From Halioglobus sp. (lineage in GTDB: Bacteria; Pseudomonadota; Gammaproteobacteria; Pseudomonadales; Halieaceae): a stretch of DNA of 64,000 nt. The position numbers were made by a program, and so were the translations under genes. Below the pieces are notes generated by a model that saw only the letters and a program-made list of their open reading frames with translations, was not told where the DNA came from and ran no database searches. Shown here one piece after another: positions 53,458 through 64,000 of this stretch (its first letter is position 1; every line of letters begins with the position of its first letter). The stretch covers positions 248,001 through 312,000 of the forward strand of contig PABK01000035.1 in NCBI GenBank assembly GCA_002699145.1, written 5' to 3'.

Positions 53458-54636
53458 TCAGGCGGCCAGGCTGTCGCGCACCGCGTCCAGCGCGGCGCCG
53501 GTGCGAATACCCGCACCCTGTTTTTCCAGCACCGCCTCCAGGGCATTGAGGCAGCGCAGCACGTTGCGTTCGCTGCTGGCGTAGCCCATCAGGCCGATGC
53601 GCCAGGTTTTGCCCGCCAGTGCGCCGAGGCCGGCGCCGATTTCCAGGTCGAAGTCCTGCAGCAGCGCCGTGCGCACCGCGGCGTCGTCGACCCCCTCGGG
53701 AATGCAGACAGAATTGAGTTGCGGCAGCCGGTACTCCGGCGCGACGGCCATGCTCAGGCCCATCGCCTCCAGGCCGGCAACCAGCGCGCGGTGGTTGCGC
53801 AGGTGGCGCGCCCAGGCGGCCTCCAATCCTTCCTCCTGCAGCATCACCAGCGACTCGTGCAGCGCGTAGAGGTCGTTGACCGGCGCCGTGTGGTGGTAGG
53901 CGCGCTTGGCGCTGCCGCCCCAGTAGCCCATCACCAGCTGCATATCCAGGAACCAGCTCTGTACCTTGTGCGCCCTGTTCTCGATGCGCTCGACCGCGCG
54001 TGGGCTGAACGTCACCGGCGAAATGCCGGGTATACAGGAGAGGCATTTCTGCGTGCCCGAGTACACCGCGTCGGCGCCCCAGTCATCCACGCTGACCTCG
54101 ATGCCGCCCAGTGAGGTGACCGCGTCGACGATCGACAGCGCGCCGTGTTCGGTGGCCAGCGCGCACAGCGCGGCGGCGTCCGAGCGCACGCCGGTGGAGG
54201 TCTCGGCGTGCACGAACGCCAGTATCGACGCCTGCGGGTGGCGGGCGAACGCCTCGCGCACCTTGTCCACGCTGACCGGGCTGCCCCAGTCGTCTTCGAC
54301 CATCACCGCGTTGCCACCGCAGCGCTCGACGTTCTCCTTCATGCGTCCGCCGAAGACGCCGTTCTGGCACACGATCACCGTATCGCCGGGGCAGATCAGG
54401 TTGACGAAGCAGGCCTCCATGCCCGCCGAACCGGGTGCGGATACCGGCAGCGTCAGTTCGTTCTGCGTGCGCATGGCGAACTGCAACAGCTCCTTGATCT
54501 CGTCCATGAGTTTTACGAACAGCGGGTCCAGGTGGCCGATGGTGGGGCGCGCCAGGGCGCCGAGCACGCGCGGCGATACATCGGAAGGGCCGGGGCCCAT
54601 GAGGGTGCGCTGGGGCGGGTAGAAGCTCTGGGTCAT
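53458..54636 (-). CDS. alanine/serine-glyoxylate aminotransferase family protein
   Basis: A 392-residue class-V PLP aminotransferase. The N terminus LMGPGPSDVSPRVL binds substrate phosphate, GSAGMEACFVNL lies near residue 70, and SGTQKCLSC carries the PLP lysine near residue 200. It transfers an amino group between alanine or serine and glyoxylate, so it could consume the glyoxylate produced by the glycolate oxidase at the left end of this window. ATG at 54636 matches the family start MTQSFYPP. It ends seven bases after the convergent hydrolase gene. Confidence 0.9.
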   Translation of the reverse strand: MTQSFYPPQRTLMGPGPSDVSPRVLGALARPTIGHLDPLFVKLMDEIKELLQFAMRTQNELTLPVSAPGSAGMEACFVNLICPGDTVIVCQNGVFGGRMKENVERCGGNAVMVEDDWGSPVSVDKVREAFARHPQASILAFVHAETSTGVRSDAAALCALATEHGALSIVDAVTSLGGIEVSVDDWGADAVYSGTQKCLSCIPGISPVTFSPRAVERIENRAHKVQSWFLDMQLVMGYWGGSAKRAYHHTAPVNDLYALHESLVMLQEEGLEAAWARHLRNHRALVAGLEAMGLSMAVAPEYRLPQLNSVCIPEGVDDAAVRTALLQDFDLEIGAGLGALAGKTWRIGLMGYASSERNVLRCLNALEAVLEKQGAGIRTGAALDAVRDSLAA

Positions 54637-54771
54637 GGCGGGGTCGCTCCGGGAAACTCGGGGAGGCGCAACGTTAGCAGATTTTCCCGGCGGGGATAAC
54701 AGCGCCGCGCTTATAGCCCCCATTCCCGCCTGAAATGGGTGCGGCCGCCGGGCTGTGGCCCCGCGCCCGTG

Positions 54772-55113
54772 CTAGCTGTGCTCGCGCGGCGTGGGCGTGA
54801 ACATCACCAGCAGGGTCATGTCCTCCTCGATTTCGAAGAAGGAATGCTCGATGGAGGCGCTGACGTACAGCAGCGAGCCGGGGCCGACAGCGCGCTCGGT
54901 GTCGCCCAGGCGCATGCGCGCCCTGCCCGCCAGAACGAAGTAGACCTCGTCCTCGTCGTGGGGCGCCTGCATGTCCGTGCTGCCGGCGGCGAGGTGGTAC
55001 AGGCCACAGTTGAGCGAGGGGACATTGAGAAATTCCAGGTACTCCACACCCTTACCGGTGAGTTTTCCCTTCACTTCTTGCAGGTCGAAGACCTGCCAGG
55101 CGTTCTCGCTCAT
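54772..55113 (-). CDS. cupin domain-containing protein
   Basis: A 113-residue single cupin beta-barrel. Motif 1 is around QAPHDEDEVYFVLAGRARM (metal-binding HDxDE-type near residue 52), motif 2 around GSLLYVSASIEHSFFEI near 83. Such small cupins bind a metal and act as dioxygenase, isomerase or sensor; no specific family is apparent. The upstream sequence separates it from ppdK by about 110 bases. Confidence 0.82.
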   Translation of the reverse strand: MSENAWQVFDLQEVKGKLTGKGVEYLEFLNVPSLNCGLYHLAAGSTDMQAPHDEDEVYFVLAGRARMRLGDTERAVGPGSLLYVSASIEHSFFEIEEDMTLLVMFTPTPREHS

Positions 55114-55219
55114 ATACCGGGTCCCTGTCGTGCTTGCTGCGATGGGGGTTATTCTACGGCGAATTTCGCGTCGATAGTATCCCGCTCTGCGTGCCGGTAT
55201 TGCCCGGACTTGATCCGCA

Positions 55220-57826
<2,607 letters not shown>

Positions 57827-57970
57827 GCTCGCTCCGCTGTCGGTGAAAATTGCTGAGGCGCGAGTATAGCCTGTGCCCGGGCGTACAGGGAGGGGGTGCC
57901 AGGCGGATTTGCGCGGCGCTGCGCAACTGGCCTGGCGTGCGCCGGGGGGCGCGTGGCGGGTTGCTCGCCT

Positions 57971-58855
57971 TCAGCGCGCGGCGAGCAGTGCCTGCAGGCG
58001 TTCGACTTCGGCGATCTCGGCAGTGGCCGGGACCATGAACAACTCCTCACAGCCCGCCGCCTCGGCGTTGTCCAGGGCCTCGAGAATGGCGTCGGGACTG
58101 CTGCGGTGAACGCTCTCGGCCATCATGGTGGCGATCTCGTTGCCGGCGATGGCCAGGTATTCGTAGACATAATCGTAGAGCTTGCGCTGCCCGTCCTCGG
58201 CCAGGGTGTACCAGAAACCGCCCATGCGATAGGGCGCCTGTTCACGCCCGGCCCGTTCCCAGGCGGCGTCCATCATGGCGAAGGTGTTGGCCAGTTCCTG
58301 CTGCTCGCCGTTGCCGGACCAGGCGTAGAGGCCGTCCGCCCACTGTGCGCAGCGCTCGATGCTCTTCGGCCCCATGGCGCCGGCCAGCAGCATCGGGCCC
58401 TGGGGATCGGGCAGGGCCGGCCCGATCGCGCCGCCGCCCTCGACGATCTCCTCGCCGCGCCAAACCTGGCGCATCTCCCGGACCTGGCGGTCCATGCGCC
58501 CGTAGCGCCCCTGGAAAGCGGCGCCCAGCGCCTGGTAGTCCTTGACGCGACCGCCGTAGCCCAGCGCCACCTTGTTCACCCGCCCTCCGGAGAGGATGTC
58601 CAGGGTGGCGATTTCCTTGGCGACGCGGGCGGCGCTGTGCATGGGCAGGACGTACAGCGTGGGGGTGATCTCCAGGCGTTGCGTGGCGGTCGCCGCAGCC
58701 GCCAGCACGATGCGCATGTCGAAGGTGGGCCCATGCACCCGTTCGCCGCAGGATACGGCGTGGAAGGGGCCGTCCTCCACGGCGCGGAACCATTCGAGGT
58801 AGTCGTCCCGGCCCAGGCCGGCTTTCATGTAGGGGAGGCAGATACCGATTTTCAT
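57971..58855 (-). CDS. LLM class flavin-dependent oxidoreductase
   Basis: A 294-residue luciferase-like monooxygenase of the F420/FMN type, a TIM barrel with the N-terminal MKIGICLPYMKAGLGRDDYLEWFRAVED order, ITPTLYVLPMHSAARVAKEIATLD near residue 75, and SGGRVNKVALGYG. It hydroxylates or dehydrogenates with reduced flavin or F420. ATG at 58855 matches the family start. Monocistronic, on the strand opposite to rlmKL. Confidence 0.88.
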   Translation of the reverse strand: MKIGICLPYMKAGLGRDDYLEWFRAVEDGPFHAVSCGERVHGPTFDMRIVLAAAATATQRLEITPTLYVLPMHSAARVAKEIATLDILSGGRVNKVALGYGGRVKDYQALGAAFQGRYGRMDRQVREMRQVWRGEEIVEGGGAIGPALPDPQGPMLLAGAMGPKSIERCAQWADGLYAWSGNGEQQELANTFAMMDAAWERAGREQAPYRMGGFWYTLAEDGQRKLYDYVYEYLAIAGNEIATMMAESVHRSSPDAILEALDNAEAAGCEELFMVPATAEIAEVERLQALLAAR

Positions 58856-59046
58856 GGGCGCACCTGTGTACGGTGATGGACGGATTGGGGGCATATACTA
58901 CCCGACCGCGGCAGCGGCGGATGTACAGAAAACTGAACCATCCGCCACCCGGCACCGGCACGCGGCGACCGCGCGCGGATTGCCGCTGCTGGCAGGGGCG
59001 CCTGCTGCGCGGCGGCCGGGGGCGCAAAGTCTGCTATGCTTCGCCC

Positions 59047-59799
59047 ATGGCAGGCAGAGACGATGACAATGCCGGGGAGTCCTTTTTCGACTCCCTGTTC
59101 AAGCTGACCGGGCAGGTTGCCGAGGGCACTTTCGACCTGGCGCGCAACACGGCAACCATGACCGCCATGTTCGGCGAGAACTGGTTGCGCAGCGCGTTGC
59201 TGAACAAACTCGAACCCGAACGACTGGAAGCCATGGCCGAGGCCGGCCGCTTCCTGCGCGACGCGCGTGAAACGGCTGGCATGTCCATCAAGGAACTGTC
59301 CGAGATGCTCGGCCTGGCCGATCGCAGCGTACTCGAGGAAATCGAGAGCGGGCAGACGCTGATGCCGCTGGAACTGATGTTGCGCAGCGCGGCCCTGCTG
59401 GCGCGCCACGATCCGATACCCTTCCTGATCAAGTTCATGCGCACCTATAACCCGGCGCTGGAGAAGACGCTGGAGCAGTGGGGTGTGATGGCGCTGCCGC
59501 GGCAGTTCGAGCGCGAGCGCCGCTTTGTCAATATCGTGCGCCAGCACGACAAGTTGCGCACGCTCAGCGACGACGAGTACGAGCGCTTCATCCAGTACAT
59601 GGACAGTTCCTGCAACCTGGTGCTGGATGTGATGTTGCGCGAGAAGGAAGCCAACGCGGGCGGCAGCAGCGCGGGGGACAAGACGCCGGTGAAGAAAGCC
59701 GCGAGCAGGAAAAGCCCCGCGAAAAAGAAAGCGGCGACGAAAAAGGCGCCGGCGAAAAAGTCCGCGGCCGCCCGCAGCAAACCGCGCAAGACCTCCTGA
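59047..59799 (+). CDS. HTH (XRE-like) protein with histone H1-like lysine-rich tail
   Basis: A 250-residue protein of three parts. Residues about 60-105 resemble an XRE helix-turn-helix (LRDARETAGMSIKELSEMLGL, ADRSVLEEIESGQ). The middle part 105-205 is helical. Residues 210-250 are a lysine/alanine/proline-rich tail with repeated KKA and AKK steps, as in histone H1-like DNA-compacting proteins (AlgP, HctB). The start MAGRDDDNAGES at 59047 has no strong ribosome-binding site. It probably binds DNA non-specifically through the tail and specifically through the HTH. Confidence 0.82.
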   Translation: MAGRDDDNAGESFFDSLFKLTGQVAEGTFDLARNTATMTAMFGENWLRSALLNKLEPERLEAMAEAGRFLRDARETAGMSIKELSEMLGLADRSVLEEIESGQTLMPLELMLRSAALLARHDPIPFLIKFMRTYNPALEKTLEQWGVMALPRQFERERRFVNIVRQHDKLRTLSDDEYERFIQYMDSSCNLVLDVMLREKEANAGGSSAGDKTPVKKAASRKSPAKKKAATKKAPAKKSAAARSKPRKTS

Positions 59800-59872
59800 G
59801 GTCGCCGCAGAGACACAAGGTCCCCATGATCGCACACAGTTTTGCCGGGCGTGTTGACGCCCGCCGCCCGGC

Positions 59873-62086
59873 GTGAACAGCGCCGCGCCGTCCTGGTTCG
59901 CGACCTGCCCGAAAGGCGTCGAGTCGCTGCTGGCGGCGGAACTGGCAGCCCTCGGCGCCGGGTCCACACGCGAGAGCGTCGCCGGCGTGAGCTTCAGCGG
60001 GGCGCCGGTGGTGGCGTTTCGCGCCTGCCTGTGGTCGCGCCTGGCCAACCGCGTGCTCTGGCCCCTGGCGACGGTGGACGCGAGTGATGCGGACAGCCTG
60101 TACCGCGCGCTGCGCGAGATGCCCTGGGCTGACTGGTTTGCGCCCGGCCGCAGCATCGCGGTGGATTTCAGCGGCACCAACCGGGCTATTCGCAATACCC
60201 AGTTCGGCGCGCAGCGCGTCAAGGACGCCATCGTGGACTGGTTCCGCGCCCACGGCGGGGTGCGGCCGGCGGTGGACCGCCGCGCGGCGGAGGTGCGCAT
60301 CAACCTGCGCCTGGTCAGGCAGCGCGCCAGCGTGTCGCTGGACCTGGCGGGTCACAGCCTGCACCAGCGCGGCTATCGCCGCCGCACCGGCGCGGCGCCG
60401 CTCAAGGAAAATCTCGCCGCCGCCATCCTGTTGCGCGCCGACTGGCCCGGCATGGCGGCCCGCGGCGGCGCCCTTATCGACCCCATGTGCGGCTCGGGGA
60501 CGCTGCTCATCGAAGGCGCGATGATGGCCGCCGATATCGCGCCGGGCCTGGCCAGGGGGCGCTTTGCGTTCGAGCACCTGTCGCTCTGCGACGCCGCCCA
60601 GTGGCAGGCGCTGCTGGTGGACGCGCGGGGGAGGGCGGAGCGGGGCCTGGCGGCCAGCCTGCCGGAGATCCGCGGTTACGACAGCGACGCGAAAGTGATT
60701 CACCGCGCGATGGAGAACATCGAGCGCGCGGGCCTGAAAAAAGTCGTGCGCGTGAGCCGCAAGCCCCTGGCTGAACTGAGCCGGCCCACTCACCGTCCCA
60801 TCGACACGGGGCTGCTGGTCACCAACCCGCCCTACGGTGAGCGCATGGGCGAGCGCGAGCAACTGCACGGGCTGTACCGTGAACTGGGCGAGAAAATGTC
60901 CGGCGAGTTTCCCGGCTGGCGGGCGGCGGTCTTCACCTCGGACATCGAACTGGGCAGGGCGACGGGCCTGCGCAGCCATAAACGCTACGCTCTGTTCAAC
61001 GGCGCCATCGCCAGTCACCTGCTGCTGTTCGACCTGCGCAACAACACGCTGCGCGAGCCCGCGCCGCAGCCGGCGACCGACGGGGACGCTGCGGTCGGCG
61101 CGGACGAGGCGCTCAGCGAGGGCGCCGCGATGTTCGCCAATCGCCTGCGCAAGAATCGCCGGCGCCTGTCCTCCTGGCTGAAAAAAGCGGGTATCGAGTG
61201 CTACCGCCTGTACGACGCGGACATGCCCGAGTACGCGGTCGCGGTGGATATCTACGCCGATCAGGCCCACGTGGCCGAGTACAGGGCGCCGGCGTCGGTG
61301 TCCGCAGACGCCGCGGCCCGGCGCCTGCAGGAAGTGCGCGCGGCGCTGCCCGCGGCACTGGACATCGACGAGCGGCACATCGCCTGGAAGGTGCGCAGCC
61401 GTCAGCGCGGCGCACAGCAGTACACGCGGCAGGACCAGCGCGGGGAAACCCTGGTGGTGCGCGAGGGAGCGGCGCGCCTGCGCGTCAACCTGCACGACTA
61501 CCTCGATACCGGACTGTTCCTGGACCACCGTCCGCTGCGCCTGCGCATTGCACGCGAGGCGCGCGGCGCGGATTTTCTCAACCTGTTCGCCTACACCGGC
61601 AGTGCCACCGTACACGCCGCCCTGGGTGGCGCCCGCTCGACCACCAGCGTGGATGTCTCCAACACCTATACCAACTGGCTGGCGGACAACCTGGCGCTGA
61701 ACGACCTGTCACAGGAGGCGCACCGTGTGGTGCGCGCGGACTGCCTGGCCTGGCTGCAGCGGGCGCGGGACAGCTATGACCTGGTGCTGCTGGATCCGCC
61801 GTCGTTCTCCAATTCCAAGTCGCGACAGGATGACTTCGACGTGCAACGCGATCACCCGGCCCTGGTGCGCGCCGCCATGGCGCGGCTGCGGCCGGGCGGG
61901 GTGCTGTATTTTTCCAACAACCGTCGCGGTTTTCGCCTGGACCCGCAACTGGCGCAGGAATTCCACTGCCAGGACATCAGTGCGCAGACCATCGACCGCG
62001 ATTTCGAACGCAATCGCAAGGTGCACCAGTGTTGGTGCATCCGCCACGCCGCGCCGCAGGCGGGCGAAAAAGCCCCTGAAATATGA
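59873..62086 (+). CDS. rlmKL: 23S rRNA methyltransferase RlmKL
   Basis: A 737-residue bifunctional enzyme that makes m2G2445 and m7G2069 in 23S rRNA. The N-terminal THUMP-containing RlmL half ends with its NPPY motif (LLVTNPPYGERMG near residue 315) and cofactor site DPMCGSGT near 203. The RlmK half has NLFAYTGSATVHAAL near 565 and LLDPPSFSNSK near 640. GTG start at 59873. Length agrees with the family. The following 330 bases are intergenic and unusual. Confidence 0.95.
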   Translation: MNSAAPSWFATCPKGVESLLAAELAALGAGSTRESVAGVSFSGAPVVAFRACLWSRLANRVLWPLATVDASDADSLYRALREMPWADWFAPGRSIAVDFSGTNRAIRNTQFGAQRVKDAIVDWFRAHGGVRPAVDRRAAEVRINLRLVRQRASVSLDLAGHSLHQRGYRRRTGAAPLKENLAAAILLRADWPGMAARGGALIDPMCGSGTLLIEGAMMAADIAPGLARGRFAFEHLSLCDAAQWQALLVDARGRAERGLAASLPEIRGYDSDAKVIHRAMENIERAGLKKVVRVSRKPLAELSRPTHRPIDTGLLVTNPPYGERMGEREQLHGLYRELGEKMSGEFPGWRAAVFTSDIELGRATGLRSHKRYALFNGAIASHLLLFDLRNNTLREPAPQPATDGDAAVGADEALSEGAAMFANRLRKNRRRLSSWLKKAGIECYRLYDADMPEYAVAVDIYADQAHVAEYRAPASVSADAAARRLQEVRAALPAALDIDERHIAWKVRSRQRGAQQYTRQDQRGETLVVREGAARLRVNLHDYLDTGLFLDHRPLRLRIAREARGADFLNLFAYTGSATVHAALGGARSTTSVDVSNTYTNWLADNLALNDLSQEAHRVVRADCLAWLQRARDSYDLVLLDPPSFSNSKSRQDDFDVQRDHPALVRAAMARLRPGGVLYFSNNRRGFRLDPQLAQEFHCQDISAQTIDRDFERNRKVHQCWCIRHAAPQAGEKAPEI

Positions 62087-62420
62087 CGCCGATGTGACGG
62101 CACCCGTTCCTGACAATTGGGAAACTAGCGATGAAACAAGGCGTTGGGCGTTAGTGCCTGCCAACTCCGACGCGGAAACTCTATCCACATAGCGCGCTGC
62201 ACCCCTTTATTTACAGACTTTTATGCATGGGGGGTGTGTAAAACACTGGAAAAAAACTCTAAGTCATTGATTTAGGCTTACAAACACAGGTAGCGCATAC
62301 CCGCGGCAGGTCGCCTGTTGCGGCGTGGAGGTGGGGATATCCCGACCCTGGCGACGCGCTATCCCCATAGTTATCCACAGGCCGGGCTGTGCATACCACT
62401 GTGTATACGACTGTGTATAA
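62087..62420. promoter_or_regulatory. 334-bp intergenic region with DnaA-box-like array at 12-bp spacing
   Basis: No gene seen. An AT-rich part (about 62205-62285) is followed by a perfect DnaA box TTATCCACA (62371-62379) and three head-to-tail units TGTGCATAC (62388), TGTGTATAC (62400) and TGTGTATAA (62412). Their starts are exactly 12 bases apart and each resembles the opposite-strand DnaA box TGTGGATAA. CTATCCACA (62181-62189) is one mismatch from the box. It may bind DnaA for titration, regulation or initiation. Confidence 0.55.
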
Positions 62421-63446
62421 CTACGCCGGATCGGCGAGTTTCAGCAGTTGTTTACCGGTATTGGCGCCGCTGAACAGGCGTTGCAGGGTGGCCGGAATGT
62501 TGTCGAACCCCTCCTGTACATCCTCGCGCCAGGCGATCTCACCGTCCATGACCCAGCCGGTGAGGGCGTCGATGGCCTCGGCCGAGCGCTGCAGGTAGTC
62601 GAGCACGATAAAGCCCTGCATGCGCAGTCGCCGGGTGGTCAGCAGCATGAGGTTGCGCGGCCCGGGCCGCGGCTGCTCGTCGTTGTAGCCGGAGATGGCG
62701 CCACACAGGGCGATGCGGCCGAAATCGTTCATGTGGTTCAGGGCGGCTTCCAGCGTGTCGCCACCGACGTTGTCAAAAAACACGTCCACGCCCTGCGGAC
62801 ACACCAGCGCGAGGCGCCGGTTCAGGTCCTCGCTCTTGTAGTCGATGACCTGGTGCAGTTTGCAGGCGTCGCGCAGCCAGTTGCACTTCTCCTCGCCGCC
62901 GGCGATGCCCACCACCTGGCAGCCCTTGATACGCGCGATCTGTGCCGCCACCGAGCCGGTGGCGCCGGCGGCTCCGGATACCAGCACCGTCTCTCCCGGT
63001 TGTGGCTGGCCCACGTCGAGCAGGCCGAAATAGGCGGTCAGGCTGGTGCTGCCGAATACGCTCAGCGCGAGGTTCGGCGGTGTGCCCTCGGGCAGGGCCG
63101 CGGGGGGGACCAGTCCGGCCGGGTCGCCGATACTGTACTCCTGCCAGCCGGTGAGGCCCTGGGTCAGCGTGCCGACCGGCAGCGCCGGATTCTCCGAGCG
63201 CACCACCTGGGAGACGCCGCTGGCGCGCATGGGTTCGCCGATGGCCACCGGTGGCAGGTAGCTGGGCACGTCCATCAGCCAGCCGCGCATGGCCGGATCG
63301 AAACTCAGCACCAGGGTTTTCTGCAGCACCTGTCCCGCCGCCAGGTCGGGTTCGGGCAGCGCCGACTCCACCTGTTCGAAATGTTCCGGCCCCACCATGC
63401 CCACCGGGCGCTCCCGCAGCAGCCACTGCCGGTTGATCGTATCCAT
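62421..63446 (-). CDS. NADP-dependent oxidoreductase (curcumin/alkenal reductase family)
   Basis: A 341-residue medium-chain reductase lacking zinc sites. NADPH-binding AAGATGSVAAQIA lies near residue 155, GIAGGEEKCNWL near 178, and FDNVGGDTLEAALNHMNDFGRIALCG near 240. It reduces alpha,beta-unsaturated ketones or aldehydes, as in E. coli CurA and 15-oxoprostaglandin reductases. ATG at 63446 matches the family start. It is divergent from the flavodoxin-like gene. Confidence 0.9.
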   Translation of the reverse strand: MDTINRQWLLRERPVGMVGPEHFEQVESALPEPDLAAGQVLQKTLVLSFDPAMRGWLMDVPSYLPPVAIGEPMRASGVSQVVRSENPALPVGTLTQGLTGWQEYSIGDPAGLVPPAALPEGTPPNLALSVFGSTSLTAYFGLLDVGQPQPGETVLVSGAAGATGSVAAQIARIKGCQVVGIAGGEEKCNWLRDACKLHQVIDYKSEDLNRRLALVCPQGVDVFFDNVGGDTLEAALNHMNDFGRIALCGAISGYNDEQPRPGPRNLMLLTTRRLRMQGFIVLDYLQRSAEAIDALTGWVMDGEIAWREDVQEGFDNIPATLQRLFSGANTGKQLLKLADPA

Positions 63447-63589
63447 TGTCGTATCCCGTCGCGTTGTCAGCGCCGCGCCATCGCGGCGGCCCGCTATTAC
63501 AGCACCCGCGCCGCGCCGTGCCAAGCGCCCCATGACAGCGCGCCGCGCCTGTGTTCCAATCGGCCTGCGCAAGGAGTACGGCAGTAGCG

Positions 63590-64000
63590 ATGAAGTCCCT
63601 GTTGATCGTTTATCACAGCCAGAGCGGCACCTGCGCGCGGCTGGCCATGGCGGCCCGGGAGGGCGCCGTGGCGGAGGAGGGTGTGCAGGTGCAGGTGCTG
63701 CGCGCCTGGGACGCCGGTACCCGCGATCTTGTCGCCGCCGACGGCGTGGTGCTGGTGGCGGCGGAGAATTCCGGCGCCCTGTGTGGCGCCATGAAGGATT
63801 TTCTCGACCGTACTTTCTACCCGGCGATCGAGCACGGCGTGGTCATCCCCTACGCGCTGCTGGTCAGCGCAGGCAACGACGGGCGCAATGCGGTCCGCCA
63901 GGCGCAGCGCATCCTGTCCGGTTACCCGCTGGTGGCGGCGGCCGAGCCGCTGATCCTGCGCGGGGAGTTCAGCCAGGACCACGGCGCCGCCGCGCGTGAA
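63590..64000 (+). CDS. flavodoxin-like NAD(P)H-dependent oxidoreductase (partial)
   Basis: The first 137 codons of a flavodoxin-fold protein. The N-terminal LLIVYHSQSGTCARLA carries the FMN phosphate loop (SxTGxT-like as SQSGTC), followed by AWDAGTRDLVAADGVVLVAAENSGALCGAMKDFLDR. The C terminus lies beyond the window. It resembles WrbA/NADPH-dependent FMN reductase-type proteins; whether it could serve the P450s here as electron donor is unknown. Confidence 0.82.
   Translation, partial: MKSLLIVYHSQSGTCARLAMAAREGAVAEEGVQVQVLRAWDAGTRDLVAADGVVLVAAENSGALCGAMKDFLDRTFYPAIEHGVVIPYALLVSAGNDGRNAVRQAQRILSGYPLVAAAEPLILRGEFSQDHGAAARE

Noticed and set aside
62087-62420. Full chromosomal origin oriC
   Set aside because: DnaA-box-like units and an AT-rich part are present, but dnaA, dnaN, gidA/mnmG or parAB are not in the window, so only a DnaA-binding site is proposed.

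Overview
The window is 64 kb of high-GC bacterial chromosome. It is densely coded on both strands, with many four-base start/stop overlaps. The housekeeping genes (uup, rlmKL, slyX, yciH, slt, yaiI, ppdK, glcDEF, yjbQ) are of gammaproteobacterial type. The abundance of cytochromes P450, SDRs, acyl-CoA dehydrogenases, a thiolase, a Rieske oxygenase and a Baeyer-Villiger-type monooxygenase suggests a marine lipid/terpenoid/steroid-degrading lineage of the Halieaceae (OM60/NOR5) kind. That placement is an inference from gene content; no rRNA gene is present.

Layout. 0-3.4 kb: a glycolate oxidase operon on the minus strand (yjbQ, a GlcD-GlcE fusion, partial glcF). 3.5-8.8 kb: SDR, YaiI, P450, crotonase and a polysaccharide flippase. 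8.8-17.1 kb: an oxidative catabolic locus with a P450, a carboxymuconolactone-decarboxylase-like protein, a sterol-desaturase-like hydroxylase, a regulator made of two MarR domains in one chain, and a five-gene operon (beta-hydroxyacid dehydrogenase, ALDH, two SDRs, NTF2-like). A 16-bp palindrome fills the spacer of the P450 promoter, and a related 15-bp palindrome sits between the divergent regulator and HIBADH promoters, so the pieces look like one regulon. 17.2-22.2 kb: secreted protein, TerB-like, trypsin-like protease and Uup.

22.2-26.0 kb: a lower-GC accessory block of small minus-strand genes for membrane or secreted proteins. It is framed by two near-identical 27-bp direct repeats and ends beside the 3' end of tRNA-Arg(CCT). 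26.1-31 kb: Baeyer-Villiger-type monooxygenase, Hsp20 with a heat-shock promoter, and TetR divergent from a Rieske dioxygenase alpha/beta pair. 31-36.7 kb: Slt, an arsenosugar-type trio (ArsS radical SAM plus two glycosyltransferases), YciH and SlyX. 36.7-44 kb: two acyl-CoA dehydrogenases, an amidohydrolase, a remarkable protein with a degenerate RecB/Cas4-like domain and a long disordered tail, and an epoxide hydrolase.

44.2-45.5 kb: a two-gene class D-like sortase/substrate operon closed by a strong hairpin. 45.5-55.1 kb: small RNAP-regulator-like protein, metallopeptidase, MBL hydrolase, acyltransferase, thiolase, alcohol dehydrogenase, OmpA lipoprotein, membrane hydrolase, glyoxylate aminotransferase and cupin. 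55.2-64 kb: pyruvate phosphate dikinase, LLM oxidoreductase, an HTH protein with a histone-H1-like tail, RlmKL, an intergenic region with DnaA-box-like repeats at exact 12-bp spacing, an alkenal-reductase-like enzyme and a partial flavodoxin-like protein.

The items most likely to be new are the tandem-MarR regulon, the inactivated RecB/Cas4-like protein, the sortase pair, the 12-bp DnaA-box-like array and the repeat-bounded accessory block.
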